Shown here: positions 23,957-36,051 of the stretch, one piece after another
Numbering within the stretch: position 1 is the first letter of the stretch
Layout: each line of letters starts with the position of its first letter
Source of the DNA: Acanthaster planci
Taxonomy: Eukaryota; Echinodermata; Asteroidea; Valvatida; Acanthasteridae
NCBI RefSeq assembly: GCF_001949145.1
Contig: NW_019091423.1
Span: forward strand, 1,245,246-1,297,655
Direction: 5' to 3'
DNA: 52,410 bases
Translations under genes and position numbers: made by a program
The notes under the pieces: model-generated
The model's database searches: none
What the model was told of the DNA's origin: nothing
What the model saw: only the letters and a program-made list of their open reading frames with translations

Positions 23957-26900
23957 CTAAGGTGCTATGTATGCGAGAAGATTGGGACTGTCGGGTTTAA
24001 TGCCTGAAAGAACGTCCTTGGTTGCTGAGGTCTGGAGTTTGCTCTCAATATCCGCAGGTGACATACTCGGATTTTCAGCCAAGTGGAGAGCAACAATTCC
24101 TGTGATCGTCAATCAGAAATTTTAAGGTCACTCTCAAAATCCACCCCCCAAAGAGTGAGTCATTAGACTACGAAAATGTCATCAGGAGAGGAGGGAAGAA
24201 AAGCAAATATTGGAGAAGATATATAATGAAAAATTGATGAAGGCAAAACTGAAGAAACAACAGAGGAAAAAGATTGAATGACTGACTGAAAAATGGAGAG
24301 TGCTCAGAAGGCGAGCAAACTTTATTGTGAACATCTAAGCTGACTTGACAAACAAGGTATGATTTGATATTTTCTGTAGTTTCTCACCTGCAACATGTGG
24401 ACAGGCCATGGAGGTCCCGGATATTGTATTTGTCGCACTGTCAGAACTATACCAAGCACTTTTGATATAACTGCCCGGTGCAAAGATGTCAACACACTGC
24501 CCATGGTTTGAAGAGGTAGACCTGTAGTCGTAATCACGTATTGATCCTACAGTGATTGCCTGCCGTGAGCAAAAATAAGCATTTATTTAAATCGGTGATT
24601 ACGTTATACAGAGTAGCTATTAGCTTGTAAAAATGACCCTCACATTCGGTACAACCATCATTTTTCCCCCTTTATTGTATTGTCTACCGTCATGGCTATA
24701 TAGTTCATGCAAGACTCCTCGTAACTGTCACTGCACTTGAGTTTGGTGATAACCGTCCTGAAGTTTCCAACTGATCGTGAATTTCTTTCGATCTTTCATT
24801 ATAAACGCTCTCATTCTGTGGACTACAAAATTAACAATTACAACTTTCTCCACAGCTTCAGGAATATTTGTGGCGTGGAATTGGAGTGCATGTTGGAGGC
24901 GGCCGATACTTCTCAGCCGTTGTGGTGTATGTTGATTTATTGAATGTACCTCAAAGGTGCGACCTGGAGAAGACCAGCAAGCATTGATATTTCTGTCTCC
25001 AGCAGCAACAACGACTGGAATTCCTTCCTGATACACACTCTTCACTGCGTCATCTATAGCTGGAGAAATGGATCCTCCAATAGACATAGACACAACGGCC
25101 GGTTTGTTGGCATTGGCAATGACATAATCCAATCCTGAACGGAAGGAGGAAAAAAAATCAAAACACTGCAAGCTATTTGGATTTTGTCTTAGCCCATCCA
25201 TTTATTTACTTACAATTTGGAGTAAATGACATTCCGTTACTAAACACAGACCAATGTGTTCTTCTTGTTGTTTTTTGCGGGAAAGAGTTTCAGAAATGAA
25301 TCACTATGATCAAAGCAATCAATTAAACTTCCCAGATGCAGTGATGTGGTGGCTTAATCGATTCTGCATTGAGGATAAAACTGGCTGTAAACTCCCAAAC
25401 TGGCCATAAGCCATCAAAGAGGGATTTACTTTAGTTGAAGCTTTTATCATATATAAAACCAGATAGGCGATCATTGCCTTTAATTACCTCCAATAACATT
25501 CGATTCGGAACCACTGCCAGAACATGCCAGGACCCTTGCCCCCTTGATTGTTGCTTGTTTGGCTACTCCATAGGTTTGACCTGCTGCAATACCAGCACAG
25601 TGGGTGCCATGACCGTTGCAGTCTTCGCTCTAATGAAAGATGAAAGGATAACACATTAATGCCTTATTTTACCAATATATACATGTAATGATGTCTAAAT
25701 GCACGGTGCTCAAAATTGTCAATGAGTTAAAAGGTAAGGCTCGTACCTGAGGAAGTCATTTAGCTTTGCATGTTTCATTTCCTGTTGTTCGCACTTTTTC
25801 AATTATTTTTCAGCTAGTGCTAATGACACATAAGACAAAGGAGTAAATTTACAGCTTCTTGTTTAAAGATTTCTTTAGAAGAAGTGAAACTCACAGGACC
25901 ACCAATGGCATCAAACGATAGCGAGGCTCTACCTCCAAATTCATTGTGCGTAGTTCGGATACCAGTGTCCACGACCCAGATTTCAACTCCTTTTCCGCCT
26001 TCTGAATAAACAAACCCCGAAAGGCTAAGTAAAAATTTCTGCTGATCACTATGCATGGCGATACGTTTTACTCTATAGCATTTACGGAAATTCAGGTTTT
26101 TCAATAACATTAACAATGAATTTAAGAAAATCGATACAACAATTTCTATGTCCACTGCAAATAAGTAACACTGGGTCTAAAAATTTCATACAAACAACCA
26201 ACCAACATCGTAAATACACAATGGAGCAGTATTCAGCCTAAATACAATCGACAGGGGCGTGATCCCGGATTTTCGAAGAGGGAGGCTTGAACTTAAGCCG
26301 AATAAATAGGGCCTCTCAGCTCATTTTAAAGCATCTTATGCTACGTAACGAACGTTATTGTTACTTCTTGTCCAGTCAGAAACAAAGTTTCTTACTGTAA
26401 ACGGAGTTAGTAGTGAAGCTGTTATCTAGTGGTAAGTTTCTCTGTCCAATCCGGTCTAGTCCCCAGGGTATTTCAGTGGTGTGCACTATACCATCCTCGG
26501 ACACATACTCGACCTCATCCAGGCTTTGCACCTGATAAAAATGTGACACAAATATCAGACGTGCAAAAGCGCAAGTATTTTCCACAAAGGACGCTTAAGG
26601 TAATTGTCACAAAAGAGTTGTGCAAGAAACCAAGCACCTCAATATTCAGGCAGAAAAATGAGTAGCTTTTCCTATTTTGTCTTTCTTGTCGGTACTTCAT
26701 TGAAATCAAAGTAGGCCCTATCTTCCAATTCAATAACGATCTTCATTTTCATGTGATACCAATATTTCAAAAAGACTCTCATTTCGTTCTATTGAATATT
26801 TAATTGATTCTAAATATACTGTAATCAGCCTGAACAATAATAACATATTTTCAAGTAGCAATATTCATCCGATGATTTTCTAAAGAATCAAACAACAAAC

Positions 26901-27279
26901 GTAGACAAATCGTTTCCGTTCTTACATATTGCAGGGCTTCTTCCGACAGTTCTGCAGCCACTCCCTTCAAGGCATGGTGGTAGCGACGGGAGAAATTAGC
27001 TCGACCCAAACGCTGCCTTTGCACACGACGCTGTAGGCAATCAGCAGTGATGTCAACATCCAAGTCATCCCTGGGATATAAGGCAGAGCAGATTAACACA
27101 TTATTTAAAACTTGCTTAGAAATGTTACAATACAATCAACTTTCGTCACTTATTCTACGTAGCGCTGGTTACTTGAATTTGATGATGTAGCTGCCTTTGA
27201 TGTTCTCGTCAACTTTGTACAGCGGAGCAAGGCCGGCTGCAGCTACACCCACCAACAACAGAAGAACCAAGGTATGCAT
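23957..27279 (-). CDS. Secreted proteinase K-like S8 serine protease, gene 1 (8 exons)
   Basis: Exons 5' to 3' (minus): 27279-27173, 27070-26926, 26531-26396, 26001-25895, 25629-25488, 25134-24950, 24559-24388, 24099-23957. All introns are GT-AG and every phase joins, giving 378 aa. Residues 1-16 or so form a signal peptide ([16 protein letters not shown]). Residues 30-100 look like an inhibitor I9 pro-domain ([22 protein letters not shown]). The mature enzyme probably starts near residue 104, leaving about 275 aa, close to proteinase K. The triad is D141 (VVDTG), H172 (NGHGTHCAG) and S324 ([11 protein letters not shown]). The predicted role is extracellular endopeptidase. Oddity: the oxyanion-hole position (VAAGN in the family) is Asp259. 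The FSNYG motif is changed to SSNHG. The start is the only Met before the hydrophobic stretch, about 65 bp from a TATA box. Assignment to S8 is very firm; substrate is unknown. Confidence 0.92.
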
Positions 27280-27342
27280 TATGAGCTGACTTCACAGGTC
27301 TATCAAATATGGTGACTGTAGTATTAGGTCCACTGACCTGCT

Positions 27343-27350
27343 CTTTTATA
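27343..27350 (-). promoter_or_regulatory. TATA box of protease gene 1
   Basis: On the minus strand this reads TATAAAAG, 64-71 bp upstream of the ATG. A TATA box about 30 bp from the start site would leave a 5' UTR of about 35-40 nt. The same box sits at exactly the same distance in gene 2. Confidence 0.65.
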
Positions 27351-28084
27351 CACAGAATATCATATTTTAATAATTCCTTTGGAACTGCTTTATAGATAAA
27401 AGCCCGACTTGTTTCACAATACTTGCGTCACGTATCTACTTTCCTGAAGTACGTTTTATCATAGAAGGAAGTTAAAGTCACTCAAATGAGTGCCAAAATA
27501 TGATTCCAGATCATTATTAATGCCAATTTGTGTGCGCCTCATTTCGCTTTTACAGAATTAATCTTTATGGAGACACTTGTTCTATGCAAAAAATGAATAT
27601 GGAAAATATTGGAAACAAAAATGAAAGGAAATGATAAGATTGAAATCCACCTCACTAGTTTTAAGTTAAATAAAGGACATTACTCCGAAACCATAGGCCT
27701 AGGCCTTGGTATACAAATGAAAGAACCAATCGGAGACAGCTGTCCGGTGTAGAACCGCCCACTCAAAGAACTCGGAGCTTACCGACATGGTTGCATGCGC
27801 GACACTGTACAAACGTGACTGCATGGAGCCACGGAGTAACATTGAAATTACGGTGATCATTCCATTGCATCGATCGTAATACGCACAATGTGAACATATT
27901 GTGTCGCTACCCTACGAGCGTCTAGAAAATGGGTGTAAATTTAGTTCTGCCTGTGACTGAATATGTGGCCATTCTCGATAAGAGATGCATCCAGGGGGAC
28001 TGACTGACTGACCCAACCCCAAGGGGATTTTTGGTTCATTCCTGCAAAAGATAATACAATATACACCTTCGTCTAAACTTCAGA

Positions 28085-28121
28085 CCCAGATGTGTGCGTG
28101 TGTGTGTGTGGGGGGGGGGTT
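28085..28121. repeat. GT/G microsatellite
   Basis: TGTGTGCGTGTGTGTGTGTG followed by a run of ten Gs. Confidence 0.85.
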
Positions 28122-28534
28122 GAGCTTCAAGAGCTATTTCAGGTGAGAAATTCCGGGCGCTGATCTTCTGGTTAACGATGTACGCTTTAGAGGAGAGTAA
28201 CTTAGTGGGTGAAAATTACCATTAACGCTGCAAAATGTGGCTTAAAAATAACATGGCAAAATCGATCAAGTGTTATCTGTCCGAAACGGTACAATTTGAT
28301 CTTATAAAGAGACCAAACCCGTCAAAGAAACCTCCAACACGATTTCGCAGTGTATTCGTTTAGGAGTCGTTACAGATTTTCAAATTATCAATTTCGTAGT
28401 GTTTAGCATTAAGTTTGTGACAGGACGCATCTCTAGCTTCTCGCTAAAAAACTACGTACTAACTACAAAGCCTACGATTTCCTTGAAGTCTTAATTATAA
28501 TCAACTATACAGAATTGTACACAAGACAAGCTGA

Positions 28535-28800
28535 CGTACATGTACATGTATATAGGCGATAGCGAAGCACGTTGAGCGCCGACAATATTGGTCCGCTGTT
28601 TATTAATTCCATCTATCTGGTAAAAACACCGTTATGTATCTTATACCATTGTGAGGGTTTGCAGGAACCGGGCCCCGCAAATCAACCAAAATCATACTAC
28701 GCTGGTAAGTGATAGCGCCACCAAGCGATGACAGGCCTTCCCCAATGTGGTATCTCCCTTGTCGCTGGCCTGCGCACCACTTGGTCCTTCCAGGTAAAAT
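28535..28800. repeat. Direct repeat, left copy
   Basis: It contains two blocks that recur at 31190-31445 in swapped order. Block a (28535-28650) has GCGAAGCACGTTGAGCGCCG and TTGGTCCGCTGTTTATTAAT. Block b (28740-28795) has GCTGGCCTGCGCACCACTTG. Block b on the minus strand is an open frame reading LEGPSGAQAS in both copies. Confidence 0.75.
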
Positions 28801-29046
28801 TTCTCCTTTTTTATCTAGTGGTTATGCATAAATCATAAACAATCTATTGTATTAGGGACTGTAGCATCGTAAAACGGGGCTGGGAAATGGGGTAAAGCAA
28901 TAAAACTCATTATAAATTGGAACTTTCTTTCCGTCGTCCGTTAGTAATATTTCTTGATAGAGGCCCTCTTGCGTTCACATTGTGAAAGTACGTGTTTCGG
29001 CCAAGCGCTTTGAACAACCTCGGTCCATACTCCCAGCCATGCAGGT

Positions 29047-29205
29047 TTCTATGGTGCACTATTTACGACAAACATTTTTCTCTCTCTTGCCTCCTTCCAG
29101 GCAACGCAACCAGACGGCACGACGGCTCCCTTGAGTCGTGCCGTCGGGTCGAACCGTCGCCTTCTTGCCATTACTTTTGTACACACACGAAGTGTCGCGC
29201 CATAC
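29047..29205. repeat. Inverted-repeat arm with CGTCG motifs, left
   Basis: It reads TATGGTGCACTATTTACGAC, then a TC-rich stretch, then a CGTCG-rich block ending in TTTGTACACACACGA. The reverse complement of 30640-30802 matches throughout. It may be one end of a 1.75 kb TIR element or one of two opposed MITE copies. Confidence 0.75.
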
Positions 29206-30429
29206 TTACAAATTCGTCCCTGTCCTGCTCTAGGCAAAGACATTACCAGAGTAAGTCTATTGAACCACACATGCATACGTTGCTGGACAGTGGGTGGACT
29301 GAGCCACATGAATTCCGTTCAGGACCTGATTTAGTCGAGGGGAAGGAAAGACTGTGCACGTGAACTCTAAACATCATATAGCCCAACACATCTTCGCCAT
29401 CAAGCTCTTTTACTGCAAGCCTTTCTACTGCAAACTCTACAGCTACTTGCAAAGTCAAGACAAGCCAAGGCGTCCCCAGCTTCAGCAATAGATGTTTTCT
29501 GTTAAATAGAATCCCTGCTTTTTCCTCATTATTAAAAGATGCTTTCTCTAACGTGAGGGTATTTGTATTTTCGTAAACCGTGCAAAAACGGTTCACTATA
29601 TTAGCCGGAAACGAATTAATTCTCACTGGTTAGCTGATAATAAAAGGCGTAAACTAGTAAACAAATAAATAATGTAAGCAGGTGTCATGATTCTCACATT
29701 ATGTCCGCTACAGTATTTCTATTCTAAATCGATTCTAAGACACAATACATCAATAATTATAACTCGCTTGTTAATGTAAGATGCCGATCTGAGGAGAAAT
29801 TAGGTGTGTGGCCAAGCAGAGTTGAAAAAAAGACACGGCCACAATGAAAATAGCGTCTGCATAATGTTTTATTCAGAAACATGGACTAATATCATTGAAA
29901 GTGTGGTGCTGATGAAGGTAACGAGGAAGACTGACCTGAAGGAAGACTAAGACGGAATATTCTGAGGGTATTATAGAGCAGGCTACGTGGTAACTTCCTA
30001 AACCAGTGGTCAAACTTGCAGTCATACAATTGTAGACAAATTGTCTGGGGAATTGGGAGTACTACTTAGAAATTACCGGGATGGACCACGGAGAAATGCC
30101 GGTATCTATAAGATTACAAATCTACCTTAAATGGGAACTGCATCGACGGTATTAAAGAGAAATCATTGGCTGGGTTTAAAGAGTGACGAATTCCGGGCTT
30201 CCACTTATTGTGAGAGAGCAGTTCCTACATATGCCGATTTTATTTTTGCTTTTTTTTCTTTCTCTTAATAAAATATGACAGAAATTAATCCTAATCGAGG
30301 AATGGATGAGATAAAAACAAGAACAAATCAACACCAAAGAGTAAGTAGCATGTGCTTTGCAAGCACGGGGGACAGAAATGAAAGAAAACGGTGAAGGCGC
30401 CCTCTATAAACACCACGAAGCAAAGGGCG
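29206..30429. other. Interior of inverted-repeat structure; no gene seen
   Basis: It holds only short ORFs without domains. No transposase motif is visible. Confidence 0.45.
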
Positions 30430-30640
30430 ACAGCATACGACGCGTCGCATCGTGCGTCGTGTCGTGCGTCGCGTCGTGCTTCAGGCGACGTAATAGGCGA
30501 CGCGATGCACGACACGACGTACGACGCGACGCACGACGGTACGACGCGACGGGCGACGGAAGGGGCGACGTTTAGGCCGGGAAAAATGCCACATGGAAAG
30601 GACCTAAGGCAGCACGACGCGACGGCACGACGCGACGCAT
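30430..30640. repeat. CGACG-rich palindromic minisatellite
   Basis: A dense run of GACGCGTCG, GTGCGTCGTGTCG and GCGACGCACGACGG motifs that reads almost as its own reverse complement around 30490. It lies inside the inverted-repeat arms and could form a strong CpG-rich hairpin. Confidence 0.75.
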
Positions 30641-30802
30641 CTTGTGTGTACAAACGCAATGACAAGAAGGCGACGGTACGACCCGACGGCACGACGTAAG
30701 GGAACCGTCGTGCCGTCGCTTCGTGTAGTTGCGTCGCCTGGAGGGAGGCTAGGGAGAGAGAGAAATGTTTGTCGTAAATAATACACCATAGATAGGAACA
30801 CA
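30640..30802. repeat. Inverted-repeat arm with CGACG motifs, right
   Basis: Reverse complement of 29047-29205. I could not find a clear target-site duplication outside the two arms, unlike the element at 13843-15178. Confidence 0.75.
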
Positions 30803-31189
30803 AAATCCCAGAATTTAAATGAATTGGATTCAATCTCTGAAGCAATTGGTTTTGGGGAGAAATCCCTTGTTACAGTGGGTAAATGATCCACAGTCTTTAT
30901 TTTCACTGTAAACATTTGATTTATCACACTGCATAATGACAATTTGAATTAATTCTTTGTCATAACGGTTTGGTTGGACATTCTGAAATTTTTGTGATGA
31001 AATTGAGATTTGCGTTAAGTTGGGGGATGTGCCCTCACACCTCGACAACACATTCTCACTGATGAAATGCTTTTAAACTCAGGTACAGGTACAATAGGGT
31101 CTCCTCCGGAAATAGTTTTTTCACTCTTTTACTGAACTTGTTTTTTTCTCTCCTTTTCTGATGATGTTTGTAATTGTATAATTGATTCC

Positions 31190-31445
31190 CCAATGTACTG
31201 TCTCCCATGCCGCTGGCCTGCGCACCACTTGGTCCTTCCAGCTTATGAATAAATGGAGTGACTCGAACCATGGTGTTGGTGGTGGTGTTATTTTTGCACC
31301 GTCACCCTTAGTGGCGCTCTGCTACACCAGTATACCATGTACATGTATGTAGGCGTTAGCGAAGCACGTTGAGCGCCGCCCAATATTGGTCCGCTGTTTA
31401 TTAATTCCATCTATCTGGTAAAAACGCCGTTATATGTCTTATACC
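31190..31445. repeat. Direct repeat, right copy
   Basis: Block b (31195-31245) precedes block a (31335-31445), the reverse order of the left copy, with both blocks in the same orientation. The two copies bracket the CGACG inverted-repeat structure at 29047-30802. Confidence 0.75.
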
Positions 31446-33751
31446 AGTATACATCTTTAAAAGTTTAAACTGTCTCAGTACAAACATTGGTACGGCACTG
31501 ACAATTACAATAATACTCATTCGTGTGAAATACGATCACACCCAAAAATTATTATTTGGCATGTTGTGAGATCATTTATACAGCTCAGATCAACTAAAGA
31601 GTGAGAACTAGTGTTATCGGGACTTGCACTAGAATACACGTGTGGTGCCCAACTTTTAGCATTTCATGGTTACATGGTAACAAACATTACGACATTTCAG
31701 AAATTGCATTCGTATATACATTCATGGCAACAAACAACGACCGGCTTATACAGACCTATGGATAAGAGTGTGTCTTGTGAAACATATTTACTAACTCCAA
31801 GCTAAATCAACTGAAGCTTGAATAAATAAATCCGGTAAGAGTCGCATTCGCAACATACACTGGTTGTCAACTTCTTTCGTCTCTTGGCTACATGAAAATT
31901 ACAAACACTACGACTGTTTATAAATACGTGATACGTTTCTCTGTCATCAAAACGCTAAAAGCTTCTTGTTTGCAAACAAACAAAAATACTTTTCTTGCGT
32001 GCTCCTTGAATATGTACTCATAAGTATATAAAATGACGAACAATTGCAGTCGGGAAAACAGATCCAAGTACAAGCATTACTGGCTAGCGCTACTCGCTTT
32101 ACGTCTCTTCTTACGTCTATATATGCGTTTACATACTTGCGTAAATCGCCTAGTAATTTCAAACGTCTCATTTATGATGTAATGAGAAGTGATAATAATA
32201 CTACAGCTTATCTGTCTGTTTCCAACAGAGCAGATGGCTTTTCGCCTTTTGAAATATGACCGATTAATCTACAGCATAGACCTTATGGTGGAGTGATTTG
32301 ATCATGTCCACATAGGTTCAAGATTGGAACCGATTCAGACATGCATGTCAAGAGACATAGAGCTTGGGAGAGTGCCTCTGTAATGCCACGTGACATAATT
32401 ATCTGAGGACGTCATCATAACATGAGTTCCATTTCGTCTATAACACTTCCCTTCTAAATACCTTTCAATTTTCAACTCAATCGGACATATACTTCAGGAG
32501 ATATAGTACCTTAAAGAATGCACATTTAGTGTCACGTGATTTGCCATCTAATGACGTCATCATCACCTGATCATCTGAATTTAACATACCGTTATGTATT
32601 TTGTGTCTTGACTCCTTACTTTCAATCGTTTGATCGTATTAAGAATTGAAGCTGACACGTACAGCCTCGTTTTCAAACGCGGAAGTGCGCAGATCGACGC
32701 TAAAAGCGTCGTATTGGGATCCCTCAATGGTACATAATGCGGTGACTTTATCATTGTGCTCATCACATTGCGGTCTGAGCGGCAGTGCGGTCGGTACATA
32801 CTGGCGCTGGCCCCGTCAAGCCCTTGCTAGTCACCGTGGTGGTCCGGAACAGCTCCCACCACGGCCCGACCCGATGAGTGTAGCCTAGCTGTGCGATGCT
32901 ACACACACGTACCATACCCACTCCGTCCGACTTGCATTTCCAATGGTCGTGCCAAACCGTAGTTTAGTTACACTCATATACAACTTCGCCTCTCTATAAC
33001 GTTGCCTTTTGTGCGTTGTATTATGTTAAGCTACACCTTCTTCAAACCCACACTGCACTTCGATGAAGAGAAGTGAGAGCCATAAACCAACAATACAGTT
33101 TGACTGTCACCCAAACCCCTTGCTTCACGTCCACCTTTTTAATAAATTGTTGACCCCAAATATCACATCCCGTAGACACTAATAAAGTCCATTCTACCAT
33201 CGACTTGATGTTTAGGGAACGCAACAGTATATTCAAACTAAGAAATGTCGATTTCAAAGATGGGAAGAAAAATAATACAAACATCAGTTTCACACAATTC
33301 CTTCAGAAGTACAACTCCTTATTGCCCACTGAATTTGAAATGGACAAATCTGCGAGTGCGCAGACTCTGAATGTGGAATTTAAGTGTATGTTGAAAATAT
33401 ACTCAAACCATTGAACATGAAACCTGGTCTAGAGGTTGAAGGATTATTAGAGTTGAATGCTCAAGTTTCCTACTTTTTATTTATGACACATTTAGGGAAA
33501 AACTGCAGTTGCATGTGCTTCAGGAGATTTTACTGTTGTGTATTACATAAAATCGGTGAAATGGTTTTTTTGCCCTGAAGATTTACAGACATACTTAAGA
33601 AGACATGGGAACACAAAATATAAGGCTCTTTGTGAATGCTGAAATCATTATATAATGCGGATAATTCATGATTTCTGCGGTACTATTAAAAAAAGTGTCG
33701 AGTCATTTACACATAAACATGTACTTCTCGTGTCCTATTTTATGCAGTTTT
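31446..33751. other. No firm gene
   Basis: 32380-32580 carries CACGTGA and TGACGTCATCAT motifs in pairs, typical of a dispersed repeat. 32640-32900 is locally GC- and CpG-rich and could be a promoter or an old coding fragment, but no frame is convincing. Confidence 0.4.
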
Positions 33752-34233
33752 TCAGATCATTTTGGTATTTTGATGAAGTCCGTCTGTAGAACAATCTTGG
33801 TACGAATTGCACTTCCCTTGTGGACTACACTTGGGACACCAGATATTTCCTCCATGTGTGTGCTGGTGAACATTCTACTGTGTCATCTAAAAATAGAAAT
33901 ACATTCATTATGCTTTAGTTCCCGTGTTGATGCCCGGAAAAAAGGTGTCGGAAGTTTCAGCACTTCTGATACCACTTAGCTACATAGGAATAGGAATGTT
34001 TTAGTGGGAGCGGACATATGGATGTTGATCATTAAGCGATTCGCATTATTACATGCATGGGTCCCCCTTCTCCTCTTTGCTCGTGTCTGCCTTAATCAGA
34101 ATACAATACCAACAGCAGGCCTTCTCAGTATTAATTACCTTGTCACTTTCTTTGCATTTGGTTGCCCAACATCTTCCTTCATATTGGGTAGCGGTGCATG
34201 TACATCTAGCCGCAGTTACATTACATTCCCATC
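33752..34233 (-). CDS. Two cysteine-rich exons, possibly VWC-like (partial gene)
   Basis: The exon at 34233-34139 (minus) has acceptor TTTCAAG and donor AAG|GTAATT. It encodes WECNVTAARCTCTATQYEGR, then CWATKCKESDK, with spacing C-x6-C-x-C-x8-C-x4-C as in VWC-type domains. The candidate next exon, 33874-33752, joins in phase 0. It encodes GGNIWCPKCSPQGKC, then SYQDCSTD, and ends at a TGA. Together they would be the C-terminus of a small secreted cysteine-rich protein. Upstream exons were not found with confidence: a partial match near 34510-34565 has an in-frame stop. It may be a pseudogene. Family assignment rests on cysteine spacing only. Confidence 0.4.
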
Positions 34234-35259
34234 CTTGAAACTACCATCATGTAGAACAGATTTCACTAGAACAGCAGCATGAACGATACCTTTACACACG
34301 AAGCAAATAGTGGGGATCAATTAAAAATATCGGGATCTTATGAGTGCTGAAAAGTTTGCACTAATCTTCCGAAACTAGTTTGAAAAATTTCTGCAGTTGT
34401 CTTTCAATAAGTTGTAGCGGTTACACGTACACGTACAAGTAAATCTCACTTCCTGGCAATTGCAGGATTTTAGATAATCTTGTTATGAGTACTTTGATGT
34501 AGCAGGTCTCGCCATTCTGTGGATCAGTCCTGGTTCAAACTACATTTCCCTCAGTGATACAGGGGACATCTAACATGTATGAAGACTGCCTTCGTGTGTC
34601 TGCAAATGAATATCTGTATTATCGCAAAAAAGGAAACATTTATTACAGGTGCACCAGTTTATGTGAACTTGGACACAAACACGTGTGCATGTAATTTTTG
34701 GTTCTCATTAAATGGGGACTATGTGGGGATCTGATTCTTAAAGTGGGGAACCAGGCACGTGGGTGTTGATGAGGGAACCATTCATGATGGAGGTACATTG
34801 GTGCCCTCCCTCCCCACACATAAGTGTGTAGTGGCCTGCAAGTGGGGACCCCTATTGTTCCTCTTTTGTTTGTACTACAACTTTTTTTAGAAGACCACCA
34901 ATATGTTTTGTACCCAGATGTCAATCAGTGATCCTATGTGAATAGGGGACCTTATTATCTTCTATTGTTCATGGTCCCAAATTGAATGCCAAAAGAAACT
35001 CACACACATCCACACACAAGCTTGTGTCAGAGCTTGATCATGTGCAAATACTGCGTACATGTGCACATGTATTCATTGGCAGAATGAAAACCTGCATGAA
35101 TGTTGGGGGAGGGGCAGGCACGCGGCTGTTCATGGGGGAACCAATTTATGTTGGTGGTACATGGATGTACCCTCCCAGACATACATTGTACACACAAACT
35201 TTGATTCATGACTGCATTAATCAGAACTGGCAATCTGTCTGTATGTCAATGCAACAGTA

Positions 35260-35430
35260 GGCCTTTTCCCCATTACGTGTTAATTTCCTTGCTTTGTTCT
35301 ACAGCAGATTCCTTTATCCTTGGTACCCAGCTCTTGTAACTGCAGTTACGTTGAACTCCAATCCTCGAAACTAACACGGAGAACAGATTCATCTCGTAAC
35401 TTTCACTCCAGCAGTGGTACAAAGGACACC
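35260..35430 (-). pseudogene. Decayed duplicate of the cysteine-rich exon
   Basis: The minus strand matches 34233-34139 and its upstream side (TTTCGAGGATTGGAGTTCAA against TTTCAAGGATGGGAATGTAA). The key Trp and Cys codons are altered and stops interrupt the frame. Flanking blocks at 34660-34830 and 35030-35190 are also direct duplicates, so about 1 kb was duplicated. Confidence 0.5.
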
Positions 35431-36051
35431 TATATGTACATGTATACACTCAAAGCAAAATAAGGAAATGCAATGATTCCGTGTATCCAGCTTTCGGTAC
35501 ACTGACATTTATAAATAACCGTAGGTCTACATTCGAATTTCATACATTTTTGGATATTTATTTACATGTACACATGTACTCTGAACCCCTAATAATAGGG
35601 TTTGTCCTCGGGGGCATAGTTATGAAATACGGTATGCACCGTGAGGGACTTTAGTCAGTTCGATTCCTACCTTCAGCGCAATTGTAGAACTTGCAAATGT
35701 ACGTACTGATTTGATTTGCCTTTGAATAAAATCCATCATACTAAAACCATTGAATAATGTACACAGAGTTAATGAATATGTGCGAATTGATAACTGGATT
35801 GTGCTGAACACGTAGGACATAATCACTGTTAATCTTTTTTTCATCATTTGGACATAAGGTGACCATATTGAAATGTTAAAAAAGGCCATTGTAGAGTTCA
35901 AGTTTCTCTGCATATGTCACTGCAAATTCATCAGAGCTAATTTGAGTCAATTCTGTTCTCCTAACATCACTGTCCAGATCTACATAGCACAGAAAGTGCA
36001 GACAAAAACTTGCAATTGGGAATGCTTTGTAATATATATAATTTTGCCTAC

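Larger units (their letters stand above)
21895..28480. repeat. Segmental duplication, copy 1 (contains protease gene 1)
   Basis: About 6.6 kb matches 41272-48449 in the same orientation. The match covers the whole protease gene, about 2 kb of its 3' flank (for example the GATCTGGATCTCGATCAGTG block near 21965) and about 1.2 kb of its 5' flank, ending near the ACTACAAAGCCTACGATT block. Inside the 3' flank there is also a degenerate internal direct repeat (about 22420-22520 and 22845-22925, sharing TTTCCTCATT and CGGAGGA). Ends were judged by eye. Confidence 0.85.

Noticed and set aside
30291-30845. 184-codon minus-strand ORF
   Set aside because: It is the translation of the CGACG repeat arms and palindromic core; stop codons are rare there because of composition.
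35873-36000. Open minus-strand stretch rich in Asp/Glu near 35880-35990, possible extra exon of the Cys-rich gene
   Set aside because: Joining it to the 36052 exon creates a stop, and no clean acceptor was found.
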